NCBI GenBank assembly: GCA_023212695.1
Contig: JALCCG010000010.1
Coordinates: forward strand, 62,001-126,000
DNA length: 64,000 nucleotides
Direction: 5' to 3'
Source of the DNA: Sporisorium sorghi
Taxonomy: Eukaryota > Basidiomycota > Ustilaginomycetes > Ustilaginales > Ustilaginaceae
Part shown: positions 1-10,013 of the stretch, in pieces
How positions within the stretch are numbered: the first letter of the stretch is position 1
Layout of the letters: every line of letters begins with the position of its first letter
The notes under the pieces: generated by a model
Databases searched by the model: none
What the model saw: the letters and a program-made list of their open reading frames with translations, nothing else
What the model was told of the DNA's origin: nothing
Position numbers and translations under genes: made by a program

Positions 1-40
1 GTCGAATGAACGCGCCACGGTCACGCTATCACTCTCACGC

Positions 41-80
41 AGCCTCAGCCTCAGCCTCACTCTCACTCTCATCCTCACAC
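41..80. repeat. CCTCAG / CTCACT short tandem repeat
   Basis: Imperfect hexamer repeats: CCTCAG three times, then CTCACT and CTCATC variants. This is simple-sequence DNA with no coding context. Confidence 0.7.
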
Positions 81-1386
81 TTGCAGGTCGCCAGCAGACT
101 CGAGTCTGAGGCTCGGAATGGAGTCAGTGTCGCTTGACCGTCTCGACAAGAGGTGGTGCCATCGCAACCTGCCTTGTAATCTCAGCTATAGAGGTAAATG
201 CAAGAAGAAGAAACGAACAATTGCCAACGTCGAATTCCTATCTGATGGTGAATCAAACGCAAAAGAAACCTGCACGCCAGTCCAAGTCCGACAGATAAAG
301 AGACGCTACTAGCATCACCATTGGAGACGGTGGTGCAGCTTTCAATCAATCGTTCGGCTGCTGCTTCCCGAGCAGCCGAAGTTGTCACCAGATCAAAGCC
401 GAAGAGCAACAGCGACCAACGCTGCATTGGGGTGGGGCGTGAGAGCTAATCTTTGGTCTCGCTCACCAAGAACAATGGGCGAGCCACTCAGTGACCCCCG
501 TTGGAAAGCGACGCGCGAATTGCCAAGTCTCGCGAAGAGAGGAAAACAAAAAGCGAGACGGTCGCGTAAAGTGGTTTTTCTCGTAGCCGCTCTCGCTATC
601 GGCACGCAGAGCGGGAAGAGCGGCTGATGCTCGACCGACCATGCACTTCCATGCCAACGAGAACAATGCAGAAGAACACTTTGAGTCGTCGTCGCAACTG
701 CTTGCAAACTGCAGAGCGGATTCCGGCAATTCGCGATCCGACCTTGCATCTCTTCGTCTTGGTCGGCCTTTCTTTTTGCGTTCCTGTCGGTGCTTCATTT
801 TTGCGATCTCGACTGGGCATTCCCCAGCGAGAGCTCGATCTCCTTGAGCTTAACCTTGTAGCAAACGTCAAAACGAGTTGACAGGGCACGCTTCGTCTCT
901 ATCGGGGCCGAAAACACACCGGCAAGGCAAAGCGAGAGGCGAAATGAAATTCGACCTCGCATCTTCCACCACACCTCGCCATGCACAGCTGCGTCCCTCG
1001 ACGCACGCCGCCGTCTTGATGCAGCGAAACGTGCGTTGCGTGCAGCCCACATCGCTTCATGATCCACTCTGCATTGCGTTCTGCTTTGCTCGCTGCGTGT
1101 GCCTGCATAACAAACGAGCGTCGACGGGGTGAAGACGGGCGGCGTCGAGTAGAGAAAGCGTCGCAATCTCTGAGATCACTTTCAAATTCATGCTTCGTCT
1201 TTTGAGCTCTGTTGCGAGCCTTACTTCTCAACCCAACGTGAGGGGGACAGTCGGTGACAGGCAAGGGGAGAGAGACAGAGACGGAGTACCAATCTTCTTC
1301 TTCTTCGCACAGGGGGTGGACAAAGGCGTCACGTTTGCGGGTCGAGGGTTGGATCAACTGAAACCGAGAACAAAATTGACACTAGA

Positions 1387-1395
<9 letters not shown>

Positions 1396-1432
<37 letters not shown>

Positions 1433-1439
1433 CTTTTTT
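1396..1439 (+). repeat. Poly(T) tract, 37 uninterrupted T
   Basis: There are 37 consecutive T (1396-1432), then C, six T and another C, and the stretch ends in TTTTTGACAG. Long A/T homopolymers are common in fungal intergenic DNA. The pyrimidine tract followed by CAG resembles a 3' splice acceptor, but no exon is supported downstream. The exact length is prone to sequencing error. Confidence 0.9.
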
Positions 1440-2325
1440 CTTTTTGACAGGCGTAACGAAGGGAAAGGTCGCGTGCTCGTCGACGACATTCCAACATCTC
1501 TGGTGCAGCTGCAGCAGGGTCCTTCTTGGTCCAAAAAGGGTCTTTTTGCACGCACGCTGGGGCGACGCACTCTTGGCCTCGCAATCTGCGCCTTCTGATC
1601 ATGCAGCTGCCATGCCTTGCAGCTTTCGCACCATCCTTCTTTTTCATTCGGATGCAGCCGAGCTGTCCATCTCCCCCCTCGTTGGTCGCCAGGTCGGATC
1701 TGAATAGCGCCGGACCCGACAGCGTGCGAGTGAGCCAAGGAGGAATGTGACGGCAGGTTGCGCCATCGACCGACTGGCAGACGTCAAGAGTGCGGGAGAC
1801 CTCATTCGACGTGCGTGTGACTGTGGTGACCGAAATTGCAACAGCGCTAAGCTTCGACCATAGGCGAGACCTGCTCGAGGGGCCAATCGTTCTCACGCTC
1901 CCTCGGTCGGGAGCATCCCTTGCGAAGAAGCACTCGTGAAGGGCTCGAAACGACAACGTCGGAGTCGCATCGCCCCCTGCGTCGTGGCTGAAGCCTCCTG
2001 CTGGGTGCCACGCCGTAAGAGGCGTTCTGACGCGGCCGATGGGTCGGAAGAGAGAGGAAGAGGAAGCAAAAGATCACGGATTTGCCGACCGAGTGTGGCT
2101 TGCGTGTCAAGAAGCGACAAAAAGGCCTGCGCCCGGGATGCTAGCGCTGTGACTTTGGCATCAAGGGCCGTCGGAATTGCCACGGAAAAACACTCCTCCT
2201 ATCCCGCAATGAGAGAAAGGCCGATCCGATCGATCACTGCCAACCACACCTCTACAGCAATCGCACTGAAAGAACACACGGTGAGAACGATAAGATTGCC
2301 TATCTGATGGCCGCACTACGCACAT

Positions 2326-5300
2326 TCAAGAGTGAGAAGCCTTACGCCTGCCCACACCGCCCATGAGCTTGCTCAGCCGATTGCCAGGGCCCTGACTTTG
2401 TTTTACCGCCGCCGCCGACGTGCTGCCACCTTTGATCGAGCCCATATCCGCGATCGAGTAGCTCGAGTCCTGTCTCGACATGGACGCTTTGTTGCTGCTG
2501 CCGTACACGGCACCGTCTGCGTTCGCGAGCGCAGGTGCAGCAGCAGGCATGGCCGCCACACCGCCCAGCATGTCCTCCGAGATCGGCGGCAGGTTCTTGC
2601 TCGCTGACGCCGTGATCGATCGGTCCGCGTACGAGCCGGATCCGCCGAGTGTGAACGACGTGTTGGAGTCGGATCGGCCCATCATCGCGCTGTGCAGAGG
2701 TGGCGCTGTTCCTGTAGGTGTTGCTGCAGCAGTCTCCTTGCCCGGCGTCGATGAATCGGCCTGCCGCGTCAAGAACGCAATGTGACGCTGCAACGGCGAC
2801 TGGGCTGCGGTGCTGCGGCGGCCGTAGCCCGTCTGCGCACTCGTCTGCAGGTCCTGTCTGCCTTCGTCCGCGGCCGCGAAGCCCGTGCCGTTGGCAGCGC
2901 GGTCGATCGCACCCATGCCCGTCGTAAAGCCTCGGCTCATAGTGCGTTCCGGCGACCTCCTGGCATCCTCCTCCATACTTCTCCCTCCTGCACCCGCGAC
3001 ACTGGTGCGTTCGAACGAACCAGACCCCGTGCCGCCGAGCTTCCTTACATCCAAATCCAGACGCTGGATCTCGTCGCTGAAATTCTGAATGAAGAAACGC
3101 TCCAGCGTCTCGTGGAACGGCTTCATCTCGGGCGGGCACAGCTGAGCATGCAGGCGGATGCATCGGAACAGCACCGTCACCTGCACATCGACCGCCTGGC
3201 GCAACTCGTCCACCACCTCCTGCTGGTCCTCGTGCGTCGCAAGATATTCGGGAGCAAAGAACGTGCGCTTGTACATGGGCACACCGTCGTCGGCCGGAGC
3301 ATCCACAGCGCTGTTGAGCGCCATCGACAGTCGGTTCGTGTTGATCTTGCCCGTCGACACCTTGCGGATCGAGTCGTACTTCTTCTCCAACGTCTCGAGT
3401 TCGGCCGTCTTTGCACGGACGTCTTCCAGCGCCTTTTCCAACGGGCTGATCTCCACCACGTAGATCTCGGCCACCTCGCTCCGTCGCAGCACCGTGGGGA
3501 AGGCATCTTCGCAGCGCAGGTACGTCTTTTCCACCCACTGCTCCGACGACGCTGCCCCCGCCTTGTTGAACGGCCGCACAAACGAAAAGAGGTCCGTTCC
3601 GCTGTTCTCGTGGTACGCTCGCACCGTAGGCGGCACTTCCGGGTTGGTGAACATATCCCTCGAACGATCCGGCTCCGGCTGCACCGCCGTCACCTGCAAG
3701 AATTGGCCCTCGGATGCGCGCACCTCGTCGTCCGGCACGGCAGCGCTCTTGATCAGGATCGCCTTGGGATGCTTGGCGTGCAGACGGTCGCAGAACGCGC
3801 TGAACTTTTCCCAATCGTGACCCCGATAGACAAACATCTTGTCCTGCAGCGAAGGCGGCCATTCCTGTCCGTAGTACGCCACACGGAAGTAGGCTGGGAA
3901 CGAGCGTTCCTCGCTGGCGATCTTCTGGTACAGTTTGGCCTGGTGCTGCAGCACCTCGGCGAGCCGCATGTAGTTGACCGAACAAAACTCGTACTGCTGA
4001 GCGAGCTCGCGGCAGATGTCGACCGAGATCTCCCACGCCTGACCTTTACCCAAATAATCGAGGATGAGCATGTACAGCGTCTCCTTGCGCGCAAAGTGCG
4101 ACTGGCGCGGCAGATCGAGCTCCGGGATCGGCTCGACAAAGCTGTCCATGTCCCACGAGTGCAGATCGGCGTGCAGCTTGAGCGTGAGCGCCGCCTCGAC
4201 ATAGTTGAGGTTCTCCAGATGCAGATTGACGAGGCGCAGCACATGCGTCGAGAAGGCCGACACCCTGTTGGCCTGGCGCAGGAAGCCGAGCAGCTTGAGT
4301 GTGCCGGCGATGCGATCGTCCTCGTAGCCTTCCTCCAAGGGCAAGCTTCGCACGCTCAGCAGCAGATCCAGGAAGCGGTTCACCGAGATCAGGCACGCAT
4401 TGACCTGCTCGCGCAGACCAGCGTCAACGCTCGGGTTGTCGAAGAGCGCCCGCAGCTGGCCGATGAAGAAGGCGCGCGAAATCTCGTCGCCCTTGGTGTG
4501 CGTCATGAAGAGGATGTCGAGCTTGTCGATGATCTCGGCCTCGATCACGGTAAAGTCGCCGTTGAGGTGCCATTCGGATGTGATCATGGTGGCCAAGACG
4601 CGCACCGCACATGTCCTGAGCTCGTCGTGGTGCGACAGACACAGCTCGAGGACCGGCTCGACGAGCGAGGGAACGAATTGCACCTGGAAACCGCCCGTGT
4701 TCATTCTCTCCTCAGCCTGGCTCGAAGCGTCCTCGTGCATCTCCTCTGCAGCCTTTTCCGGCCATCCGATCGAAGTCCACAGTTTCGCAAAGATCTGGGC
4801 TCCCTCGCCTCGGATGTCGCCCGCGAGTCGCCACACAGCCCTTCGCCTTTGCGGTTTGAACTGCTCAATGACGAGCTGGTCGCTCGAGAGCAGCGTCAGA
4901 ACCATGGTGAGGCACGACCGCCACAGCGTCGTGTCGAAGCGGTCGCTGTGCTCGGCGGAGGGAATGTAGTGGCGCACCATCATGGACGCGATCGGGTCGG
5001 CCATCTTGAGTACCATCTGGTGGCTGAAGATGTTGAGGTTGAGCCATGTGCTCGGGAAAGCCTCGTACGAAAGGATCGAGGTGGCCACCTCGAAAAAGTC
5101 AAACAAGATCTTGGACGTGCGCTCATCGCCGCCAAGGTCTCTCTCTTCGTCAAGGAAGCTCGAGAGATGCTTTCTCGGGCTCAGCACGATGAGCACCATG
5201 AGTACGGCACTGATCTCGACGAGGCCGCAGTTGAGGAACTCGGCGTGTTCGCGTCGGCGGCTTCGACGGGACGAGGGACCACTGTGCACAGCAGCTTCCC

Positions 5301-8300
5301 CCTGCGGCCGCTTAGCGACCAGCGGGAACGGATAGCTGGACGGGAAGATGACGGGGATGGGCGATGGCGTGGTCGACGGAGCGCGATGCCTCTCGAGAGT
5401 CCTGATGGTCGCTCGACTGGCCAACTCACGGTAGGTCTCGAGCAGCTTGGGCAGCATGCTCAGCAAGTAATCGACGTCGTCCTGCTCCTGATGGAATTTG
5501 TTGCCGACGCGGGCGCCGTTGGTAGCGCCTCCACCGCCGGTGGCCAAGCTGACCTGCAGTCGATCCAGGATCACCGCCAAGATCGTGACGGCAAGTCGTG
5601 CGGCCTCGAGCCATGAAACCCTGGCGGCATCACGAGCATTCTCGTGAGCATTGGCAGGCGCATGGGCAGCTTCGTCATACGATCCAAGATGGGGACTGAT
5701 CCAACGAACGACGCTCGGGATGAGCTGCGACCGTGACGCTTGCTCTTCGAACAACGGACCTTGCGTCAGCTGCAGGATGTGAAGCAGCTTCCAAATGACC
5801 ATCTTGCCCTTTGCGATAAAGACGCTGTCGGCAAAGGCAGTGGCAGTGCGAACCAGCTCGTCGGTGGTAAAGACGCGAGCGAGATCGGGCAGGATGCCGG
5901 CAAAGTGCTGAAGCGCCAACGTCTGCGTGCCGATGATCGATGAGGGCTTGGTGGCGCTCATGAGCTGGTTGATGCTCTGTAGGAGACCTTCGAGCTCGCG
6001 CTTGAAGCCAGCCTCGAGATGGTCCAAGACGGCACCACCGCCGACATCGCGGTCGCCTCTCTGGTTCTCGCGGCTCTGAATGGCAAACTTGAACAGATAC
6101 GGCCACACCTTGATGGCAGCACGCAGATCCTTGGACGTCTCGAGTCGAGAGGGATCGGCCATGAGCTTGGACATGGAGGCGATGAGCTTGTTGTGTGCGG
6201 TGGTGAACTTGAAGTGACGCTCGATGTAGACATCCAAGGTGGCGCGGAAGTTGTTGAAGCGACGATCTTGCACGATACCGAGCACAGTGACGAGGCCGTT
6301 GAAGACGAGGTCGTCGAGCTCGCCGCGGCTGTTGCGACTGCTGGTGGCGATGCCAAAGAGCGAATCAAAGATGTCGCGCAAGAACTTGACAATCTCCACC
6401 TCGCCGACAAAGGTGAACTGGTTGAGAACACTTCGGAGCTCCTCAAAGTCATCGGCGAGCAGGCGCTCCCAGTTGAGCAGCTTGAGCAGGATGTCGTTCT
6501 GCGAATACTTGGTCGAGACGAGGAAGGTGCGCAGCGTGAGGATGTCACGAAGCGGCTGCACGGTGGAAGCAAGGCTCGCTGGCACAACGTCGTGCAGATT
6601 GCGACCCACAGGCGTGACGGGCGGCAAGTTGAAGTAGAGATCTGGGCCGATCTGACCGGGCGGCCTCGAGGTGCGCCAGAGGAAGAGGGTGTGACTTCCG
6701 TCCGGGATGAAGGCTCGGTTGGACTCGAACAAGGGCAAATATCCATAGGCAAACGGTCGTGACACGGCAGCAGACGAAGAGGACTGCGAGCTTGATGCAC
6801 CGTGCGTGCCGTTGCTGGATGCGGCCGATGCGCGCTCCTCCTTGGTGCTGCGATGGCGGAACGAGAAGAAGAGGTGACAATCCTCCATAATGTCGTGAGG
6901 CAGCTGCAACTTGATGAGCTCACCCCAGGTGGGGGCGTTCTGGTGGTAAAAGACGAGACTGTCAAACTGCGTGATCAACGACTCGCCTGCCCCGCGAGAA
7001 ATGACATCCTCGACGACACGACCATCTCGTGTGCGCACTTCGGCAGAGACCTGGATGTTTCGGAGCGCGTTGCCGGCCATCTTGTTTCCGGAAGGGTAGA
7101 ACTCGCCACTCCAGAGCTTGACGTAGGCCTCGTTGCGTGGGTCGCCGGGGAAGACGACGTCCGGGAACCCGAGGCGAGCCGTCGGTGGCGTGTCCTGAAG
7201 CAGCGAAGGGTTCTCACGGATGACGGCCGAAGTCTGTCCGTGGAAGACCTTGATGTTGACGGCGAGCATGTCTGCGCGCGGCGACTTTTCGAATTCGCGC
7301 GTCCTCGAGGCGATGATGTCCTGATGGAGCGTGCTGAAGGCGGCTTCGTTGACGGGTACAAAGATCGGCATGACGTGTTCACGCATGGTGGAGGACGAGG
7401 CGACGTCGGTCTGGAAGTGGTGGTGCTGGCCGAGCTCGAGCACGGCGCATCCAAAAGGTCGGCGGAAGGAGTGGTCGCCGACCATGCGTTTGGCTCGGAA
7501 GGAAGGCGTGTTGGCGAGCGAAGGATCGGCAAAGGAGTCGATGCGATCAGGCGGCTGGTCCTGTCCTGCAGCTCCGAGCGGTGTCGCTTTGATGTCCCCG
7601 ACGCGCATGCCTCCATTCCTGACGATACGACAGACGACGTTGAGGTCTTGCATGTCGCTGGCGCTGAGTTCGGTGAAGATGGCGCGCATCTTGCCGAGCT
7701 TTCCGGCGGCATCTTTGGCAGGCACGCCGCGGTGGTTGAGGATGACGCAGAACTCTTCGGTGAGGAAACGCGACTCTGCGCGATTGTAGAGCGAAAAGTA
7801 GAGCTCCACGACCTCGCCGGCGGTGCAGGGAGTTGCAACAAAGGCGCGGAGATCGACAAAGACGTGGAAGTACTTGGCGCCTGCGGCCGAGGCAGCAGCA
7901 GCAGCAGAATGATTGGTGATGGAAGCGACGGAGCCCAGTCTCGCGTTTCGGGAGTAGTCGTTGGAAACGCCTGCCAGCACGCCAGCGTTGGTGGTGGTAG
8001 GTGAAGTGATGCCGAATGCGTTGGAGGCGGACAGATCCATGCCGCCGCGTGCCACGGTGGCGGCAGAGTCGTCGTGCTGATCGACGTAGGCGAGCGCCGC
8101 CTGGAGTGCAAAGAGACGGATTCCGCTGACCCAGCTGTCGGGATCGGCGTCCTTGCTGTTGATGTCAAAGTCGACGAGGCCGCCGCGACATGGATGGCGC
8201 ACGATGACATCGAGGCCTTGCGCTACATTGGCCTTGACGAGGCGAGCCACGCAGTCCCTCCTGAGCTTGCTGACCTCTTCGGCGGAGAGTGTCTGTGCGA

Positions 8301-9138
8301 GAAGCTGCTTGCGAGCCATGTAGAGCACCTCGATCTGATCCTTGACGGTGTTGAGCAGGTCGTAGTCGCGTTGGCCGAGGTAGATGTACATGAGAGCAGA
8401 CCATTCGCGCAAGGCACATGCGATCTCGTCGACCAGTGGCTCGTGCACGCCAGAGATGGTTTCGTCGCCGCATTTGAGGCTGGGGAGTGGTGGCGGTGGA
8501 CGTTCGACGAGTTGGCCGTTGAGTCCGACTTCTTGTGTTCTAGCGGCGTCTATGGAGGCGAGCTGGGCGGTTGACTGCTGATTCGGACTGGACGGCAGCG
8601 ATGTAGATTCGTCGACCTCGGGCAAGGTCTCCATCTGTGCTCTTTGTCGTGGAAGCGGGCGGGTGGCGCCCACGACACCTAGCTGCTGCGCATGCTCGTA
8701 AACGGAAGCCAGTCGCATTTCTGCATCGTCGAGCTGTTCACGGATATGGACGTGTGTGGTAGGAAAGACGCCTACGTAGACCTGAGGTTCCTCGTCGACG
8801 GCGGTGGTGGACTGCTGGCCGAGCGCATGGAAGGTGCTATAGTCGCTGAGACTGCTGGCGCTGGCGGCTGTTGTTGGAAGACGGTTGCTGGACACGACGT
8901 AGCCTCGATACCAGCTGACGTCGGTGTGACCGAGCTGCTCGAATGCGTATACCTCATCTCCGAGCTCGAGGGCGATGAGGTTTTCCTGCAAGTTCTTGAC
9001 GACGTCGGCGGGTAGCGATTCTAGAGGGACGGTCGACGACTCGAGCAGATCGGTTTCTGGCGAGAAGGGGTGCGTTGCCAGGCCGTAGAGTATTTTGGGG
9101 ACTGGCTCCCACCTGCGGTAGGAAGAGGAGCTTGCCAT
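2326..9138 (-). CDS. DOCK-family Rho/Rac guanine nucleotide exchange factor (Dck1-like)
   Basis: The 2270-residue uninterrupted frame has the layout of DOCK exchange factors, which activate Rac/Cdc42-type GTPases for polarity and membrane signalling. Residues about 42-136 look SH3-like (ALELGDEVYAFEQLG ... YVGVFPTTHV), and about 235-315 form a helical DOCK N-terminal segment. A C2-like DHR-1 (lipid-binding) region spans about 625-800, with DVVFPGDPRNEAYVKLWSGE and a later FFSFRHRS. The catalytic DHR-2 region spans about 1610-2025, with ETLYMLILDYLGKG, FRVAYYGQEWP and FSFVRPF. The last 240 residues are Ser/Gly/Ala-rich and probably disordered. The first ATG sits in a strong context (CACCATGGC). 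S. cerevisiae Dck1 works with the ELMO homologue Lmo1 on Rho5, so a similar partner is expected here by inference. The exact target GTPase cannot be read from the sequence. Confidence 0.93.
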   Translation of the reverse strand: MASSSSYRRWEPVPKILYGLATHPFSPETDLLESSTVPLESLPADVVKNLQENLIALELGDEVYAFEQLGHTDVSWYRGYVVSSNRLPTTAASASSLSDYSTFHALGQQSTTAVDEEPQVYVGVFPTTHVHIREQLDDAEMRLASVYEHAQQLGVVGATRPLPRQRAQMETLPEVDESTSLPSSPNQQSTAQLASIDAARTQEVGLNGQLVERPPPPLPSLKCGDETISGVHEPLVDEIACALREWSALMYIYLGQRDYDLLNTVKDQIEVLYMARKQLLAQTLSAEEVSKLRRDCVARLVKANVAQGLDVIVRHPCRGGLVDFDINSKDADPDSWVSGIRLFALQAALAYVDQHDDSAATVARGGMDLSASNAFGITSPTTTNAGVLAGVSNDYSRNARLGSVASITNHSAAAAASAAGAKYFHVFVDLRAFVATPCTAGEVVELYFSLYNRAESRFLTEEFCVILNHRGVPAKDAAGKLGKMRAIFTELSASDMQDLNVVCRIVRNGGMRVGDIKATPLGAAGQDQPPDRIDSFADPSLANTPSFRAKRMVGDHSFRRPFGCAVLELGQHHHFQTDVASSSTMREHVMPIFVPVNEAAFSTLHQDIIASRTREFEKSPRADMLAVNIKVFHGQTSAVIRENPSLLQDTPPTARLGFPDVVFPGDPRNEAYVKLWSGEFYPSGNKMAGNALRNIQVSAEVRTRDGRVVEDVISRGAGESLITQFDSLVFYHQNAPTWGELIKLQLPHDIMEDCHLFFSFRHRSTKEERASAASSNGTHGASSSQSSSSAAVSRPFAYGYLPLFESNRAFIPDGSHTLFLWRTSRPPGQIGPDLYFNLPPVTPVGRNLHDVVPASLASTVQPLRDILTLRTFLVSTKYSQNDILLKLLNWERLLADDFEELRSVLNQFTFVGEVEIVKFLRDIFDSLFGIATSSRNSRGELDDLVFNGLVTVLGIVQDRRFNNFRATLDVYIERHFKFTTAHNKLIASMSKLMADPSRLETSKDLRAAIKVWPYLFKFAIQSRENQRGDRDVGGGAVLDHLEAGFKRELEGLLQSINQLMSATKPSSIIGTQTLALQHFAGILPDLARVFTTDELVRTATAFADSVFIAKGKMVIWKLLHILQLTQGPLFEEQASRSQLIPSVVRWISPHLGSYDEAAHAPANAHENARDAARVSWLEAARLAVTILAVILDRLQVSLATGGGGATNGARVGNKFHQEQDDVDYLLSMLPKLLETYRELASRATIRTLERHRAPSTTPSPIPVIFPSSYPFPLVAKRPQGEAAVHSGPSSRRSRRREHAEFLNCGLVEISAVLMVLIVLSPRKHLSSFLDEERDLGGDERTSKILFDFFEVATSILSYEAFPSTWLNLNIFSHQMVLKMADPIASMMVRHYIPSAEHSDRFDTTLWRSCLTMVLTLLSSDQLVIEQFKPQRRRAVWRLAGDIRGEGAQIFAKLWTSIGWPEKAAEEMHEDASSQAEERMNTGGFQVQFVPSLVEPVLELCLSHHDELRTCAVRVLATMITSEWHLNGDFTVIEAEIIDKLDILFMTHTKGDEISRAFFIGQLRALFDNPSVDAGLREQVNACLISVNRFLDLLLSVRSLPLEEGYEDDRIAGTLKLLGFLRQANRVSAFSTHVLRLVNLHLENLNYVEAALTLKLHADLHSWDMDSFVEPIPELDLPRQSHFARKETLYMLILDYLGKGQAWEISVDICRELAQQYEFCSVNYMRLAEVLQHQAKLYQKIASEERSFPAYFRVAYYGQEWPPSLQDKMFVYRGHDWEKFSAFCDRLHAKHPKAILIKSAAVPDDEVRASEGQFLQVTAVQPEPDRSRDMFTNPEVPPTVRAYHENSGTDLFSFVRPFNKAGAASSEQWVEKTYLRCEDAFPTVLRRSEVAEIYVVEISPLEKALEDVRAKTAELETLEKKYDSIRKVSTGKINTNRLSMALNSAVDAPADDGVPMYKRTFFAPEYLATHEDQQEVVDELRQAVDVQVTVLFRCIRLHAQLCPPEMKPFHETLERFFIQNFSDEIQRLDLDVRKLGGTGSGSFERTSVAGAGGRSMEEDARRSPERTMSRGFTTGMGAIDRAANGTGFAAADEGRQDLQTSAQTGYGRRSTAAQSPLQRHIAFLTRQADSSTPGKETAAATPTGTAPPLHSAMMGRSDSNTSFTLGGSGSYADRSITASASKNLPPISEDMLGGVAAMPAAAPALANADGAVYGSSNKASMSRQDSSYSIADMGSIKGGSTSAAAVKQSQGPGNRLSKLMGGVGRRKASHS

Positions 9139-10013
9139 GGTGAGTGATGCGGTGGATTGTCAATGCTGCAATGATCGAGAGTGGGATCGCCGAGGATGGA
9201 CGAAGTGTGCTCAGCGCAGCGCACTCTTCTGGCGGAGACGACCGCTCGACGTCTTTTTTTCGGAGGGTGGTCCGATTTTGCTGTGACTGATGGTGATGGA
9301 CGGAAGGCAAAGAAAGAAGGAGCGTGGGAAAGTCGAATCGGCGAGTGCTCCGAACACAAGTGTGCGTCCTGAAGCGAAGATGAAAGAGAGCAAAGCAAAG
9401 CAATGCAGTTTGTAGCTGAGAATCGACTCAGAGCTTGAGAACCTTGAACCTTGAGCTTCACCGGCTTCCAACCGAGAGAGTTGCCCCAGGTGGGTCGAAG
9501 TGCAATTCACAGAATTGATGCAGTGTGCGTTGTCGCTCTCTTTTCGCCCTTTTAGGAAGTCGCTCTGCACCGCACACACGCGCAGCATGGGTTGTCACAT
9601 CGGAAAAAGTCGAGTGATTTGTAACTATCACACCGGCTAATTCAATGCCTGTGTATCAGCTATACACAGCACGAGTATTTCCGATGTGTGTGCAGCCTCA
9701 TGTCTCTTTCTTCCTCTCTCTCTGAGAGAGCGCGGAATTTCAGGCTGATCTCGCTTTTGGGCTGCAGCCAAGCTGAATTTCTTGACGCCTTTTTGTCTCA
9801 CATCATAGACACCTCAGTCACACTCTCAGCTCGGCTGTTGCTGTTTGCTTTCTTGACGCCGAGTTGGGCGTAGATCGTCTGCATGACCTTGATCGCTCGC
9901 AGACTCGCTATCGGCTTTGTGAGCGAGGAAAAGATATGCCCACTGTCCATACAATGCCCGATCTTGAATGGTGGGAGAGGTGAGTGGGGTTCGTCGTTGC
10001 AGCAGCCGTTCAA
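9139..10013. other. Intergenic spacer between DOCK 5' end and MSF1 3' end
   Basis: This spacer holds the upstream region of the minus-strand DOCK gene and the 3' flank of the minus-strand MSF1 gene. No coding region is recognisable. It contains a nested inverted repeat at 9596-9688 (listed separately) and a CT-rich stretch at about 9704-9722 that runs into GAGAGAG. Confidence 0.6.
9596..9688. repeat. Nested inverted repeat (11-bp outer arms, 8-bp inner hairpin)
   Basis: The outer arms CACATCGGAAA (9596-9606) and TTTCCGATGTG (9678-9688) are perfect reverse complements. Inside them lies a second perfect hairpin, CTGTGTAT-CAGCT-ATACACAG (9649-9669). The flanks (GTTGT on the left, TGTGC on the right) are not a clear target-site duplication. 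It could be a MITE-like remnant, a dyad protein-binding site, or chance. Confidence 0.7.

Larger units (their letters stand above)
1..2325. other. Gene-free left flank; 3' side of the DOCK gene
   Basis: No convincing gene is visible. Several open frames of 80-200 codons lie on both strands, but none shows a recognisable domain, and their translations are dominated by Arg/Ser/Cys or run through simple repeats. The stretch contains a CCTCAG/CTCACT-type repeat near its left edge and a long T tract in the middle. Its right end holds the 3' flank of the minus-strand DOCK gene. It could be the promoter or 3' flank of a gene lying outside the window. Confidence 0.6.

Noticed and set aside
1396..1432. 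T tract as an RNA polymerase III terminator
   Set aside because: No tRNA, 5S or U6-like gene lies upstream.
2342..4036. 564-codon open frame on minus within the DOCK gene
   Set aside because: It is a shifted frame over the DHR-2 coding region, with an Arg/Gly/Cys-rich translation and no conserved motif.
2782..5616. 944-codon open frame on plus, antisense to the DOCK gene
   Set aside because: It mirrors the GC-rich third-position bias of the DOCK coding strand and its translation shows no domain.
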